Assembly (NCBI GenBank): GCA_019022495.1
Contig: JAFEKR010000004.1
Location: 1,488,001 to 1,552,000, forward strand
DNA length: 64,000 nt
Source: Epichloe hybrida
Lineage: Eukaryota > Ascomycota > Sordariomycetes > Hypocreales > Clavicipitaceae
Direction of reading: 5' to 3'
Part shown: piece by piece, positions 11,301 to 22,509 of the stretch
Layout: each line of letters opens with the position of its first letter
How positions within the stretch are numbered: the first letter of the stretch is position 1
Position numbers and translations under genes: made by a program
Notes under the pieces: model-generated
What the model saw: the letters and a program-made list of their open reading frames with translations, nothing else
Told to the model about the DNA's origin: nothing
Databases searched by the model: none

Positions 11301-14300
11301 CGATATTAACGATAATCTTATAGTTGAATTCGTGATTATCCTTAATTATAAATTTAAATTAGCTAGGGGCCTTTCCATGCATCTAGCAATGGTAGTAAAC
11401 CTTAGTTAATTTCTTAATTGCCTAGCGTTTAACTTTGTGACTAGCTTAGTGAAGGATCTTTACAAGCCATTAAACAGAAGGGTAACTAAGTTAATAATGT
11501 AATTAATAGATATCTTCTTTTAAAAGGTAGAAGGCAACTGTCTCTCTTACTTCTAGTAACCACTAAGGGTGTCCTTATTATTGCATAATAGGTATAGTTT
11601 TGTTACCTTAGATAAGCACGTTAGCAAGGTTATTAATCTTAACTTATATCTTATCTATATTAGTAATTAAGAAGAGGAATAGGGTGGCTATGTTAAGGAT
11701 ATAAAATTCAAGCTCTCTAAGCTCCATAGGCACATAAAGGGTTCCTTTTGTAACTGCTAATCTAGCGCTAAATATAATGATTTAGGGTTCATAAGGGATT
11801 ACTTTTAATAAAGGTATTAATCTTAATAAAGCCTTTACTTATACCTCTCTTATACTTAATTTCCCTATAGCGCTAGTATTAGGCATAATTTCTCTAAAGA
11901 CCTCTTTAGAATAGCATTCTTTAGAGATGTAACAAATTAAGCCTTTATTACACTCTTATAGCTTGTAGAGCTCTTATTTAAGGAATACGTGTTAAAAAGC
12001 TTAATTATATAAGGTTACTAGGACGTTAATATTAGCAACATTATAGTTAGTCTGTGGTCCTAAACAGAAGAATTATATAATGCTTAGATATGCTATTAAT
12101 AGTAGCTCCTTAATATTATTATTATTATCTTTAGCTTTTATATAAGCTATAAGATATACTTCCTAATTCTTACCTAAGCCTTTATTAGGCTTATTATTAT
12201 TTTACCCTTTATAGGAGGTAAGGAATACCTAGAATCTCTTCTTTAAAGGGGGTATATAATATGTTTTACTAGCCTACTAGTAGTCTTTCTCCTTTTAATA
12301 TTCTTTAGCAAAGTAATTAGAGAACTAGTAGCTACTCTTACTATATATAAAGCAGTGCTTAGTGCTTAGCCTAGGGCTTTGCCTATAATAGCTTCCTCTA
12401 TTACGGGATTATTATCTATACTAATAATTAGTGAACATAGCCTCTAGAGAGTCTTCTTATTAGTACTAAAGGTATTAGGAGAACTTCTTATTTAATTCTA
12501 TAATAGTAATTACCTTATAGAGGTCTCTAGCAAGACTTTTAAAGCCTATAAAGTATATATATTCTACTATCTAACATTTAGGCACACTAGCTATAGTGTT
12601 TAAGGCTTGCTTATAAAGTTTAGTATTTACTATCTTAGTAAGGTATAGGCCTCTGTGAATTTTCTTAAGGGTTAATAATATAATCTTAAGGCACTTAAGC
12701 TTACTTTTATTAGGGTTTTTCTTAATTATACTCTTTAGTGTTATACTACTTTACTTATAGTAATAGAATTACTAGTTACTTTTTATCTTAAAGCGCTAAT
12801 AAATATAAGTAATTATCTCTTTATAGGAATAGTTATTCCTAAAGAGGTAATTAAGGTAGTATTGCTTAGTATTACTTATTAATATAATAGGGAAAGCCTT
12901 CTAATAATGCGTTTAAGAAAGGTTAATTCTATTACACTTATTTTTAAAGAGTATAATCTTTAGCGTTAAGAAATTATATAGCTTTCCACTATAGTAGTTA
13001 CTATTCTTGTATATCTTTGTAAGCTCTAAGATCTTCTTTGTGATTTAATCTTTAGAGGGGAATTACTATAAAGGTAGAATTTATTATGAATAACGGTCCA
13101 CTAGTTATTCTTAATAATGATTATCTGGATAGAGCTGTTAATATAATAGGGATTATTATGGGGGTTTTTATGAGGGTTTAAGTAATCTCTAGGGTTAGGG
13201 AAGGTTAATTTCTAGGGTAGGTTATTAGGGCTATTAATATTAAGGTTCTAAGGGTTTAGAAGATTATAGTCTTTCTTATAATCTTTCCTATAACTAAAGG
13301 GGCATTAAGGTTTAATAAAGCATTTCCTTAAGCAATGCTAGGATTAAATATCCTAGGCCTTGCCTAATAAGGACGCCGTGATCTTGTAAAGAATTACGTA
13401 ATTCTTTAATAATATCCTTAGATACCCTTTTAAAGGTGTCTTTAGACTAGCCTTTAAAGTCTTCTTAGAATGATTCCTATAGGTTATTATCTCTTTATCC
13501 TTAATGCTTACTAAGGTTAATAAATCTTGTAATTTAGTTATTAAGCTTAAGCTACATAGTAGTCTCTAGATCTAGCTTAATAGATTCTTTCTAATTACTA
13601 GAGAAGTTATAAGTAAGCTATTAAAGGTATAAGGGTAACTTATGCTCTTAAGGTCTTTTAGGGGTAATAGTTAGAGCCTTACTATTACTAGTAGCCTTTG
13701 CTCTTATAGAAGGTCTAGATTCCTCTGCTATCTTTAACTATAAAAGGAACGTTACTAATTTATTATTTTTACTACTAATTAAGCTCCTGTATTTACCTGT
13801 TGCTATTATAAGGTTTTTCTTTCGTATTTCAGGAGCGTTATTACTCTAATAAAATTAGAAGATTATGAAAACAGGAAAAAAATAGAAGAAAAAGTAATAG
13901 AAGTAGCAAAAGCAGCGATAAGAATAAATTAATAAAGATAAAGAAAGTAACATAAGTTCTAAAAGTAACTAGAAAATAATAGGAAAAGTAATAAGGGAAT
14001 AATAGGAATTACTACTTCTTATTTTTTATAAAAAGGAGGGAAGGAGGTAATCTCTCTCTTTTACTAACAAGCATAGGGCAAATAGCACTAAGAGTAAAGG
14101 GGGTAAAAAATAAGTAGTAAATACTTGTGGGGAGAGATTAAAGGTCTATTGGAAGGTAATGTGTTAAAGGGAATTTATAGGTATATTAGCTAGCTTAGCT
14201 AAGGTTATTTAATATTAGGTTCGAAATAAATGCCTCGCGGCAATAGATTTGGTTAGTTAGTTAGTTTTCTCGTGATAGACAATGAAATCAATAATTAATA

Positions 14301-14548
14301 ACAATATCCTAGATAGATATAACAAAGTTATATCCCTTAGCCTAAGGGTTAATAGATTAATTCCTTAGAAGCCTAATAAGCCTATAACTAGGATTCTAGT
14401 CTCTTCCTTTAGTATACTTATATAGTTATGCCTCTTTACTATAATAACCATTATAGTATAATAAGGGGTAGTGGCAGTGGTGTTTGTAAAAATGTCTCTT
14501 CTTATAATACCTAGCTTATCTATAGTTATAAAGTTAACCACTAATTAG

Positions 14549-14804
14549 TGTTAGATTCACTAAGGTCCTACGCAGGTAATAAATCCTGTATAATTAAAGT
14601 TAATAATAGTTAGTTAGCTAGCTAGGAAAGAGAGAGAAGAGAGGGAAAGTCTAGATACTAGAAAAGTAAGCAAAATCCGTATGTGGGGCAAAAGAGGGGG
14701 TGGCGAATTAATGCAGCCAATCATATTACGTGCATCGCGCTGGACCTATAATTGGTCTGGTCTTTGGCCACGATTGAACCGATGAAGATCCGAAGGAATT
14801 AACA
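14549..14804 (-). repeat. 5' LTR of CopA copy 2
   Basis: 256 bp, partner of 8052-8307. Next to its inner edge, on the minus strand, the sequence CTAATTAGTGGTTAAC follows the terminal ACA of the LTR. This is where a primer-binding site should lie, and almost the same bases follow the 5' LTR of the CopB family at 48247. Confidence 0.94.
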
Positions 14805-15546
14805 GAAAGATTAAAAAGATTAATTATACTTTTACCTAAGGTTTAGTAATATTCTAGTAGCTTCTAAGTACCTTATATTTTTATTTATTATACTAGTATT
14901 TAGCTAAGATATAAATCTATCCTAGGTATAAAATATATAGTTAACTATCCTATTTACTATTATATAATATATTTATTATTACTTTATATTATTAGCTAGG
15001 TAGCTACTAGTATATACTACCTTTATTTTATTATCCTAGAAGGTTCTTAAGTCTAACTAAAATAGTATATTTAAATCTTATAAGTATACTTATAAATTCT
15101 TATAAGTATTTTCTTTATATATAAGTACCTTATACTATATTTTAATAAAGCTTTATAAGTATATACTTATTATAAACTTAGTATTAGGTAAGAAACCTAG
15201 GAATATAGGATTTATTAGTATATTTATCTAAGGGGTAATTATAAGTCTTTTACTTAATCTAGCTAATTATAAGTTTACTTTTATTTCTTTAAGCTATACT
15301 TCTATTTCTAAGATCTCTTATCTTATATAAGTATTATATAGCTAGGCTTATATAACCTTATATAACCTTTATAACTAGTCTAGATTATTATTATTTCTAA
15401 ATCTAAGGTTACTATATTAGTTAGGTAGTATTTACTATACCTTATTATATTCTATAGTTAAAGTATTTAGGTTATTACTTAAGCACTATAGGTTTAGGGC
15501 TTTCTTACTAAGTAGTATAAGTATATTCTAAGTAAATATTCTATAG
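14805..15546 (-). pseudogene. Gypsy element D gag and leader remnant
   Basis: On the minus strand, from about 15200 down to 14805, the frame carries D-L-N-I-L-F-Q-L-D (with a stop at Gln), then S-S-Y-L-A and Y-L-E-A-T-R-I-L-L-N-L-R. This is the layout of a Ty3/gypsy gag (a retrotransposon gag domain with the 'ASSYL.G.A..W' block). Decayed codons include Trp and Gly positions. The part right of about 15300 is probably untranslated leader between LTR and gag; no tRNA primer site could be recognised. Confidence 0.7.
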
Positions 15547-15874
15547 CTTCTTTATATTTAAATCTAGCTAATAGTTTTTTTTCCTAAAAAAGTTTAAGAG
15601 TTTAACTTATTATAATTATAATAAAAAAGATATAAATAAAGTAAAGGCTAAGGTTCTTAGTTATAGCTAAAGAGTTACTACTTAGGGGTAAGTATATAAA
15701 GGTCTTAAACTCTAACCTCCTATATCTCTTATAGGTAATCCTTATCTAAATACCTTACTATATATATATAGCTATCTAGTAGTTACTTAGTTATTTATGT
15801 AAGCTAAGGCTTATCTAAGGGCTTCATTATGTGACTGTCCTATCCGTGACTCCCTAGCCTCCGTGCTCCTAACA
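15547..15874 (-). repeat. Gypsy D 5' LTR (at least 328 bp), facing away from the kinase island
   Basis: On the minus strand it starts at 15874 with TGTTAGGAGCACGGAGG and runs into the gypsy D leader and gag. It aligns over 328 bp, without net indels, to 18923-19250 on the plus strand. Most differences are transitions; a small non-RIP cluster lies near 15846-15850. The first 40 bases are GC-rich and well kept. The inner limit is uncertain because the other copy is cut at 19250. An alternative reading is a long terminal inverted repeat of a 3.7-kb unit carrying the kinase, but TG at the outer start and gypsy gag in the correct orientation favour an LTR. Confidence 0.75.
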
Positions 15875-17189
15875 CTTTCATATAGCAGAGTTTTCTTTTT
15901 TGTTTGGCTGTAATTCGCAGACTAACCTAACTTGGGATGGACTACTCTCTCTCCGATATTTCCTTACCGCTAGAGCATATTAATTTAGCAAGTGTTAATT
16001 GAATTGATCTAACGGAGCTAATAACCTTTAAAGATAATAATAAATTTGGCAATAGAAGCCACCTAGGCTTATAACTATTAGGTAGGGGTGTAAATAGATA
16101 ATGAAAAGTGTTTAATTTGATTAATTAGAGGTGTAGACGGTAGCTGACTTTTGTACCTGAAAGGTACATAGTGCGCTATAGTAATAACTAGTCTACGGAG
16201 GTACTTCTAATATATTCGTCTCCACCGATGTCTTATCCTAGTCAATGCGCGACCCTTGCCCACACATCCGATGCTTCAGCGAGCTCTTCCTGACAATAAC
16301 ATCTGAGGCATTTGGGGAAGGTATAAAAAATACCTCCCGGCGCAAATGGATGGCCATAAATAGAAGCCACAGGTGTTCTGCGCATCTAACTCTTTCGCAC
16401 GAAAGAACCTTCTTCCGCTCCGGGCGGCGCTCCCTAGCTAGAAGCAGTATTTAATTATTAGTGGTTAACAAGCTTGGCTTAACGCCGTAGACAGGGGTGA
16501 GATGCTAGTACCCTATGGTACTCGGTATGGTATTTGTTGCATGCATGATGCACCATTGCCTGGCAATGGTTAGCGCCCGGGATTAGAATCTATTATGGCT
16601 ACTGTAGGGACGAGAGAAGTTGCTATTTGACGGATGTCGGTTTCTAGACGCTGGCAGTAGTTTTTTTGAAGACAGAGAATGATTAGGCCCGTGTGATACC
16701 TTGTCCACCAGCAGGTCTATAAAAGCATATACAACCGACGTTGTATGCAACAGGATGTCTGTTCTGCATCTCTTTTCATTGATGGTTTCCTAATTTTATC
16801 ACTTGGAGAAATCACAACTCATAACACGCGAAAAATTCATTACAACCAAGCAAAGATGTCTACGGTCATCATGGTTAAGTACTATTTCTCCAAGGGGGTG
16901 GTCCCGAAATATTAGAATAGGCCACGCAAGCTGTCCCATGGGACAGCAGAGTCCCTCGATGGCAGTAACTAGGTACAAGCAGGCTTCATGAAACGTGTAT
17001 CATGGACTCGAGAAGAAGAGGGTTTTGAGGTCATAAGAAAGAACCAAAAATACCTTAAAAAAAGGTAGATAAATGAAATGGGCGGTTTCTGACCACTTTG
17101 GCTCCATTGTCAAGAGTAAGGGCTAAGCTATTCCAAACCTCTGTTGCTGTAATTAAGACCATTGCCGCCTCGGCCATTTTTCTTAGTTT
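15875..17189. other. Single-copy island, 3' side of the kinase; no gene recognised
   Basis: About 1.3 kb of ordinary composition with none of the TA-rich RIP texture, so it was not seen as a repeat by the genome defence. Short open stretches at 16245-16454 and 16803-16991 (plus) look like chance frames. A TATA-like TATAAAAGC at about 16720, a pyrimidine-rich stretch near 16760 and an ATG in good fungal context at 16856 (AGCAAAGATGTC) resemble the start of a gene, but that frame closes after 19 codons. It could be intergenic DNA or the decayed head of a lost gene. Confidence 0.5.
16856..16915 (+). CDS. Possible 19-codon open frame behind a promoter-like segment
   Basis: The frame starts at an ATG with A at -3 and a C after the TCT-type second codon position usual in ascomycete starts. 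It lies about 130 bp downstream of TATAAAAG (about 16720) and ends at TAG 16913-16915. The peptide reads M-S-T-V-I-M-V-K-Y-Y and has no similarity I recognise. It could be the first exon of a gene whose remainder is lost, an upstream-type small frame, or chance. No downstream partner exon was found before the kinase. Confidence 0.15.
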   Translation: MSTVIMVKYYFSKGVVPKY

Positions 17190-18771
17190 CTAAAGATTAA
17201 TCCACTCATGTTGCAACAGTTCTGACGCTGACTTTCGAGACCCTGGGTCAATTTCAAGCATGCCTCTAAGGAAGTCAATAAAGATAGGGACTTCAGTATC
17301 GGGCATATCTCTAGGTTTTAGGAAAGGCTTTGTTGTGCCATTTATCAGGCGCTCAAGGCTTGTGGGTTTCAAGTTAGGGATTCGAAGAAGGTTTCCTGCG
17401 ACCAATCCACATTAGAGTGACTACAGGATATGAACGACCTTGATGGAATATACCTTTTTTGTCAAAAAAGTGCGCGGCGTGGTTCCCCGTTTCTATGAAG
17501 TGAAGGGGGAAAGGCCCAAGGATCTCGGAAATTCTTGCTAGATGGTCATCTTCAGCGGTCCAAGACCCAGTGTCTGATGCTTCACCGGAGAAAAGGACTA
17601 TCCCTTGAACAAACTCCACCACCTGTTGATGCTCGGTTTTAATGTTAAAATAAACCGCGCAGTGGTGCGAAATATTATTAAATCATGAGACACTTACAAG
17701 GCATCCGAGACTCCATATATCAACCCCCGCATCCCAGGGAGCGCCGATTGACACTTCAGGTGCTCTCAGAGCTAGGGATTGGATCTGATCTGACAGACGA
17801 TTTTCCCTCCAAGACGCTAGAAAAGATTAGCTTATGTGCCAATGAAAGCGCAATAGCCTGTCTGCCCACCTACCTACGCCAAAGTCAATTATTCTGATGT
17901 GAGGCTTTTCCATTTCCGAGACTAGCGGTGTTGTGATGACCTCTCGAAGCGGTACTGTAGCACCACGTTGAAGACCCGTCCGTTGGGGAACTTCTGCCAG
18001 ATACTGGGAAATAGCACCGTTCGGATTTTCCAACTCCAAAAGTATATTTGTTGGTTTCAGATATATACGAAGAAGTGGACATATTAGCATTGCAACATTT
18101 GGCCATTTATTCACCTGGTGTCCTATGTCATACCGGTATGGATGATACCACACTCTCTGTGGAGAAAGTCAAGCCCAAGCAGAAGCTGGCGTGTAATCAC
18201 TTTCACTGCCTTCACAGGTAGTTTTCCATCTTCATATTTGGCGGACTGAAAACCCAGATGGTGTCCTAGTACATCAAATGCTAAACACACATGATTTCCA
18301 TTGGGTCCTGTATGCTTGAAGTGATCGAGAAGACCTGATACATAGTTGCGGCCGTCATGGGAGCTTTTTTCAGAAACTTCCGAGATTCTGAGAAGAATTT
18401 CTCTCTCGAAGATGTCATGGGGCCCGCCATAACAATCAGCCCTCAGCATCTTGAGTGCCACATATCTTTGGTATCTGCAGAATCAGTTAGCTTGGCTTAC
18501 GACACCGATGGACAACTTACTCAGAATCCCTAGCTAGCCAAACAGTGGAATATTGTCCATATCCTAGTTTCCTCAGGATGGTGTATTGATCAGGACCAAA
18601 CGTATCGCCTAGGGAAATGGGATGGAACCCCCCCGTCTTGTAATAGTCCGGTTCTTCTGCAACTGGACAAGGGTTCACACGATCTAATGATGCAAGCTGA
18701 GATGGAGACCTAACGAACTTGGACATTAGGGTTCGAGTTTTTGCGAAAGATGCTTTAATTGCATTCATCAT
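17190..18771 (-). CDS. SRPK-type serine/threonine protein kinase, six exons, intron 2 acceptor apparently damaged
   Basis: A 424-codon SR-protein kinase homologue. Exons: 18771-18521, 18474-18134, 18062-17874, 17816-17698, 17622-17454, 17395-17190; phases close exactly to the TAG at 17192-17190. The SRPK hallmark G-G-F-H-P-I-S-L-G-D lies at residues 47-56 and the glycine loop L-G-Y-G-Q-Y-S-T-V-W at 69-78. The VALK lysine is K92, the catalytic loop H-T-D-L-K-P-T-N has D198, DFG is at 257-259, APE at 279-281, followed by D-I-W-S-L-G-C. SRPKs phosphorylate Arg-Ser repeats of splicing factors; Thr in H-T-D is normal for them. The catalytic residues are present and the spacer is short, as in Sky1/Dsk1-like fungal paralogues. 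Introns of 46, 71, 57, 75 and 58 bp have GT starts, and all end in AG except intron 2, which ends AT at the only frame-keeping site. Retaining that intron gives a stop before the catalytic loop. The start could also be Met16. Confidence 0.88.
18063..18133 (-). other. Kinase intron 2 with non-AG acceptor
   Basis: The donor is GTATGA after CATACCG. The catalytic-loop codons resume at 18062 as AT-CTG-AAA-CCA, giving the invariant Asp with the preceding G. The two intron bases before this point are AT, not AG. A branch-like GCTAAT lies about 25-30 bases upstream. The two YAG sites inside the intron are too close to the donor, and one gives an immediate stop. The defect may be a true mutation, a rare GT-AT intron or a sequencing error. 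Confidence 0.7.
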
Positions 18772-18922
18772 CTTGGCGAATGACGCTTAGTATAGTGAAA
18801 CGAAATCTTGGGGACAAGCAGAGGAGACCCCGGCGGAAAGGTACTTCTGTATGTTTGGCGACGAAATGTGCACGTGACACATAGCCTAAGGCGCTAAGAG
18901 GCCACATAAGTTAGCGGGGTTA
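18772..18922 (-). promoter_or_regulatory. Upstream region of the SRPK-type kinase
   Basis: Only 151 bp separate the kinase start from the flanking gypsy LTR at 18923, so the promoter may be truncated or overlap the LTR. It contains CACGTG at 18871-18876, a bHLH-type E-box core. No TATA box was identified. Base composition is normal here and drops sharply to TA-rich sequence beyond about 18965. Confidence 0.35.
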
Positions 18923-19250
18923 TGTTAGGAGCACGGAGGCTAGGGAGCTAGGGATAGGACAGTTATATAATAAAGCCCTTAAATAAGCCTTAGGTTATAT
19001 AAATAACCAAGTAACTACTAGATAACTATATATATATAGTAAAGTATTTAAATAAAGATTACTTATAAGGTATAAAGAAAGTTAAAGTTTAAGACTTTTA
19101 TATACTTACCTTTAAGTAATAACTCTTTAGCTATAACTAAAAACCTTAGCTTTTACTTTATTTATATTTTCTTAACTATAGTTATAATAAGTTAAACTTT
19201 TAAATTCTTTAAGAAAAATAAACTATTAGCTAAATTTAAATGTAAAGAAG
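18923..19250 (+). repeat. Gypsy D-family LTR fragment, inverted relative to 15547-15874
   Basis: It begins TGTTAGGAGCACGGAGG and matches the opposite-strand repeat left of the island over 328 bp. The alignment stops exactly where CopB copy A inserts (19251). The bases just before it (GGTTA, 18918-18922) differ from those next to the left copy (CTTTC, 15875-15879), as expected for two separate insertions rather than one transposon. No internal gypsy sequence follows, because the copia insertion cuts it. Confidence 0.75.
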
Positions 19251-19551
19251 TGTTAGAACAAAGGTGATATCAATCGCGCGTCGCAGCCGCAATTACCTAG
19301 CAAAAGCTTAGGCCACGCGCGCGCCACACATAACCTATAACCTAGCCTGTTAATTAGCTAGGAAATATAGGGCTACAAACGCGTAAACCCCTTTTTCCTT
19401 CTTTAATCATAGCTACTAGCTTTTAAATTCTCTTTTTATATAAGTAATTAACTAAATAGATAACATAGCCTAGAATAGATAATTAATAATAATACTATTC
19501 TTTAGGCTTATAACTATATTATATTAAATTTAATACCCTATAAATCTAACA
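19251..19551 (+). repeat. 5' LTR of CopB copy A
   Basis: 301 bp from TGTTAGAACA to ATCTAACA, aligning with 47939-48246, 54316-54623 and (inverted) 60338-60644. It keeps a GC-rich patch around 19275-19325 that is shared by all four LTRs. Confidence 0.93.
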
Positions 19552-21399
19552 CTAATTAGTAATTACCTTTATAGATAACTATGTAGTCTTTAAACACCGT
19601 AAATTAGTAAGGTTAATTAGAAAAGGTAACTTACCTAATAGTAACTTACCCTATAAAATAGGAGGGCTATATTTAATAATAAGTTATGCTAATAGAAAGG
19701 TATAATATAGCTCTCTTCTTACTTTAGTATTAATATCTATATCTATATAAATTCTAAAATAATAAAGAAGGGTTTAATACTAGTAGCTAAGCTATCCCCT
19801 TATTTTTCTTTATTATATATTCTATTATATACTTAAAGTTAACTACCTTACCTTATAATCCTTTATATTTATAAAACATTATATGAAATTATATTTACAC
19901 CTCTCTTATCCCCTTATACTAAAAAGATTTACCTCCCCTTAATCTATTAGAATATTAGATATAGCTAGACTATCTAGGACCTCTAGTTAATTGAAAGTTC
20001 TTAGTAAAAGTAATAGCTATAATAATACTATAGAAGGCGTTAAAACTAGAGATAGTAATAAATACCTTAAGAAAGAAAAAACCCTTATTTACACTAATCT
20101 ATACCCCTATATCTTTATAAGACTTTAATAATATATTATAAAGAAACTACTTTAATAAATAAGAAGCTCTAAATATAAAAGTATAATAATACCTAAGGAA
20201 ATTAGTCTTTATATCCTTATAAAAACTAAATAATATAGGGAATAAGAATTATTTAGAAGAATACTATTCTCTAAATTTAGTAATAACTTCTATAGATAGT
20301 TAAGAGATAAGTTTATAGTAAGGAGAGACCTTTCCTAGAATAGACTTTAAGACTATTTTCTTTATAATTAAGTGTATATAACTATTAGAAAAGGTATAAA
20401 GATAGTAAATAATCTTAAAGAGATAGTAACCTAGGAAGAATTTTAATTCTAGACCCTTAAGGAAATTAAGGAAGCTAGGAAGAAGTATATAAGCTTCTAG
20501 AAAAACCTAAAGAATAAAGATTTCTTTTATAATTTACTAGATAATAGGGATATTAGGACCTAATAGCCTACCTCTTTACCTTACCTATTAGTATAATTAT
20601 TATTAAAGGGATTAATAAGCTAAATTTCTCTTAGAAGGTTAATTACTCTAGAAGTAAGAGCACTAAAGAATACTATTTATAAGTACTTATAAATAGCTTC
20701 CTTACCTATACCTTTACTATAGATAATTTAATAAAACTACCTTAAGAACACTACTAATAATACCCTTAAGTAGGAGTATTACTAAAGGAGTTAACTCTTA
20801 CTACGTAAGGTTTATAATACCTTAGTTAAAATAACCTAAAGAGTTATACTTCCTTCTCCCTAAAATAAGGAAGAGAAAGATTAAAGGGAATAATAAACCC
20901 TAAGATCTTTACCTATAAGACTACCCTCTTACTTCCTAAAGATTATACTACCCTCTCTATAAATATAAAAGGAAGTACCTAAAGGACCTTTATAAACTTA
21001 GAGGCTTTCTCTAAAGTAAATTATAGACTTATTAAAGATATACCCTAAGGAATAACTCTATAGCGCTAATAACTATAATATTCTTAAATTAAAGCTTTAA
21101 ATATTCTATAAGAAGTATAAATTACTTAATATCTAACTTAAATAAGCTAGTTATATATTTAAGGTTATATTTAAAGGTAAAGCTTTATAATACTATATAG
21201 ACTATCTCTTAAAACCTAGTTGACTATAAGACCTCCCTATACTTATTAGCTATATAAGAGAATAATTTAAGACTAAGAATATATAGTAAAGATATCTCCT
21301 AGAATAAAGTAATTTAACTTTATAAGAAATAGTAAATAATAACCTAAGTAAATTAATAATTAAGTGCTTTAATAAACTTATAAAGAAGCTAGCTATCTT

Positions 21400-21900
21400 A
21401 TAATAAGTAGTACCTAAGGTAAGCTAAAGTAAAAGGGCACTTTAGAATTAACTTATAGAAGCTTATAAGAATATTCTAGACTATAAAGAAGCTATTATAG
21501 ACTTACTAAAGGGACTATAGGAGTTTTATAAATAAGTTAGGATAATAATCTAACTTATTAAGGGAGAGAAAAAGAACTATTAATAATTCCTAACTAAAGC
21601 TATAACCCTAGAGTAATTCTAGACTAACTAAAGATATAATAGGATAGGAAAAAAAACCTAATACCTCTTAAAACTATAAGGAAGAGAAGAAAACCCTTAT
21701 ATAAAGAAGTGCTATATATATAGTAAAGAAGAATACTAGTTATATAAGCATCTAGAAGAGGACTATAAGAAGGCATATTAATACTTTAAGAACCATTACC
21801 TTATAGATCTAGCTAATAACTTATATAACTTATTCCTTATATAGTATAAGGGAGAATAAAAATCCTAATCCCTTATTAATAATAAGATTACTTAGTATAT
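21400..21900 (+). pseudogene. CopB copy A gag remnant with zinc knuckle
   Basis: Near 21707-21760 the plus strand reads K-K-C-Y-I-Y-S-K-E-E-Y-stop-L-Y-K-H, a damaged Cys-x2-Cys-x4-Cys/His knuckle; copy B (50447-50500) keeps C-Y-V-Y-S-K-E-G-C. The preceding frame is rich in Lys/Leu and carries TAG stops. Copia gag coats the RNA in the particle, and the knuckle would bind the element RNA. The upstream limit of gag, probably near 19990, was not determined. Confidence 0.65.
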
Positions 21901-22509
21901 AAAGAGCATTAGATTTAATAATAGCCCTAATAATATAAATAGGCTAGTACCTATAAGCTTCTTTAATTATAAAACATAACTTAATAGCAAAAGAATAGTT
22001 TAATTCCTAATAAGTTAAGTAGCTTATTATAGTCTAAGTAAAGAAAACCCCTTCTAGTAGGAACTCTTAAGTAAAGCTCTAGTAATATTTACACTAGAAG
22101 ATTACTATTCTTATATAATATTCTAAGGGATTATACCTAATATAAGAGCCGCAAATTTCTTTATAGTAAGGCACCCTTAATTCCTTACTTTATAATATTA
22201 AATACCTAAGCTACTACTTAATAAATTAAAAGTAAAGAAGGTATTAATTAGATTTAGCGTAGGAGAACTAATTATTACACTTAGAGTAGCTAATATACCT
22301 ACCCCCTTTAGAGATATTCTCTTTTAGGTTATACTAATAAACACTCTATTTCTCTTATCCCTTAATAATATAAACTATCTATAAATTAACTTTAATATCT
22401 CTAAGAATACACTATAATAAGGAAATATTAAAGTCCCTGTAATATATAAATAAAGGCACACTTAGATACTACTTATATAAAAAGAAGAAGTAATTACTTA
22501 GAGCTACCT

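Larger units (their letters stand above)
8052..14804 (-). mobile_element. CopA copy 2, complete RIP-decayed Ty1/copia retrotransposon
   Basis: A full-length copy of 6753 bp: two 256-bp LTRs (8052-8307 and 14549-14804), TG...CA ends, and a perfect 5-bp target duplication GAAAG at 8047-8051 and 14805-14809. The internal part is collinear with copy 1 (gag knuckle about 12360-12300, integrase about 11600-10870, RT about 9950-9430, RNase H about 8930-8540, all minus). The frames contain more stops than copy 1. It inserted inside gypsy element D, which is therefore older at this site. Confidence 0.95.

Noticed and set aside
17685..17897. 70-codon open frame, plus strand, over kinase exons
   Set aside because: Antisense to exons 3-4 and intron 3 of the kinase, whose exon phases and motifs are decisive.
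15547..19250. A DNA transposon with 328-bp terminal inverted repeats carrying the kinase
   Set aside because: The repeat starts with TG, continues on the left into gypsy gag in the matching orientation, and the 5-bp flanks differ; two opposed LTR insertions explain it better. Kept as an alternative in the findings.
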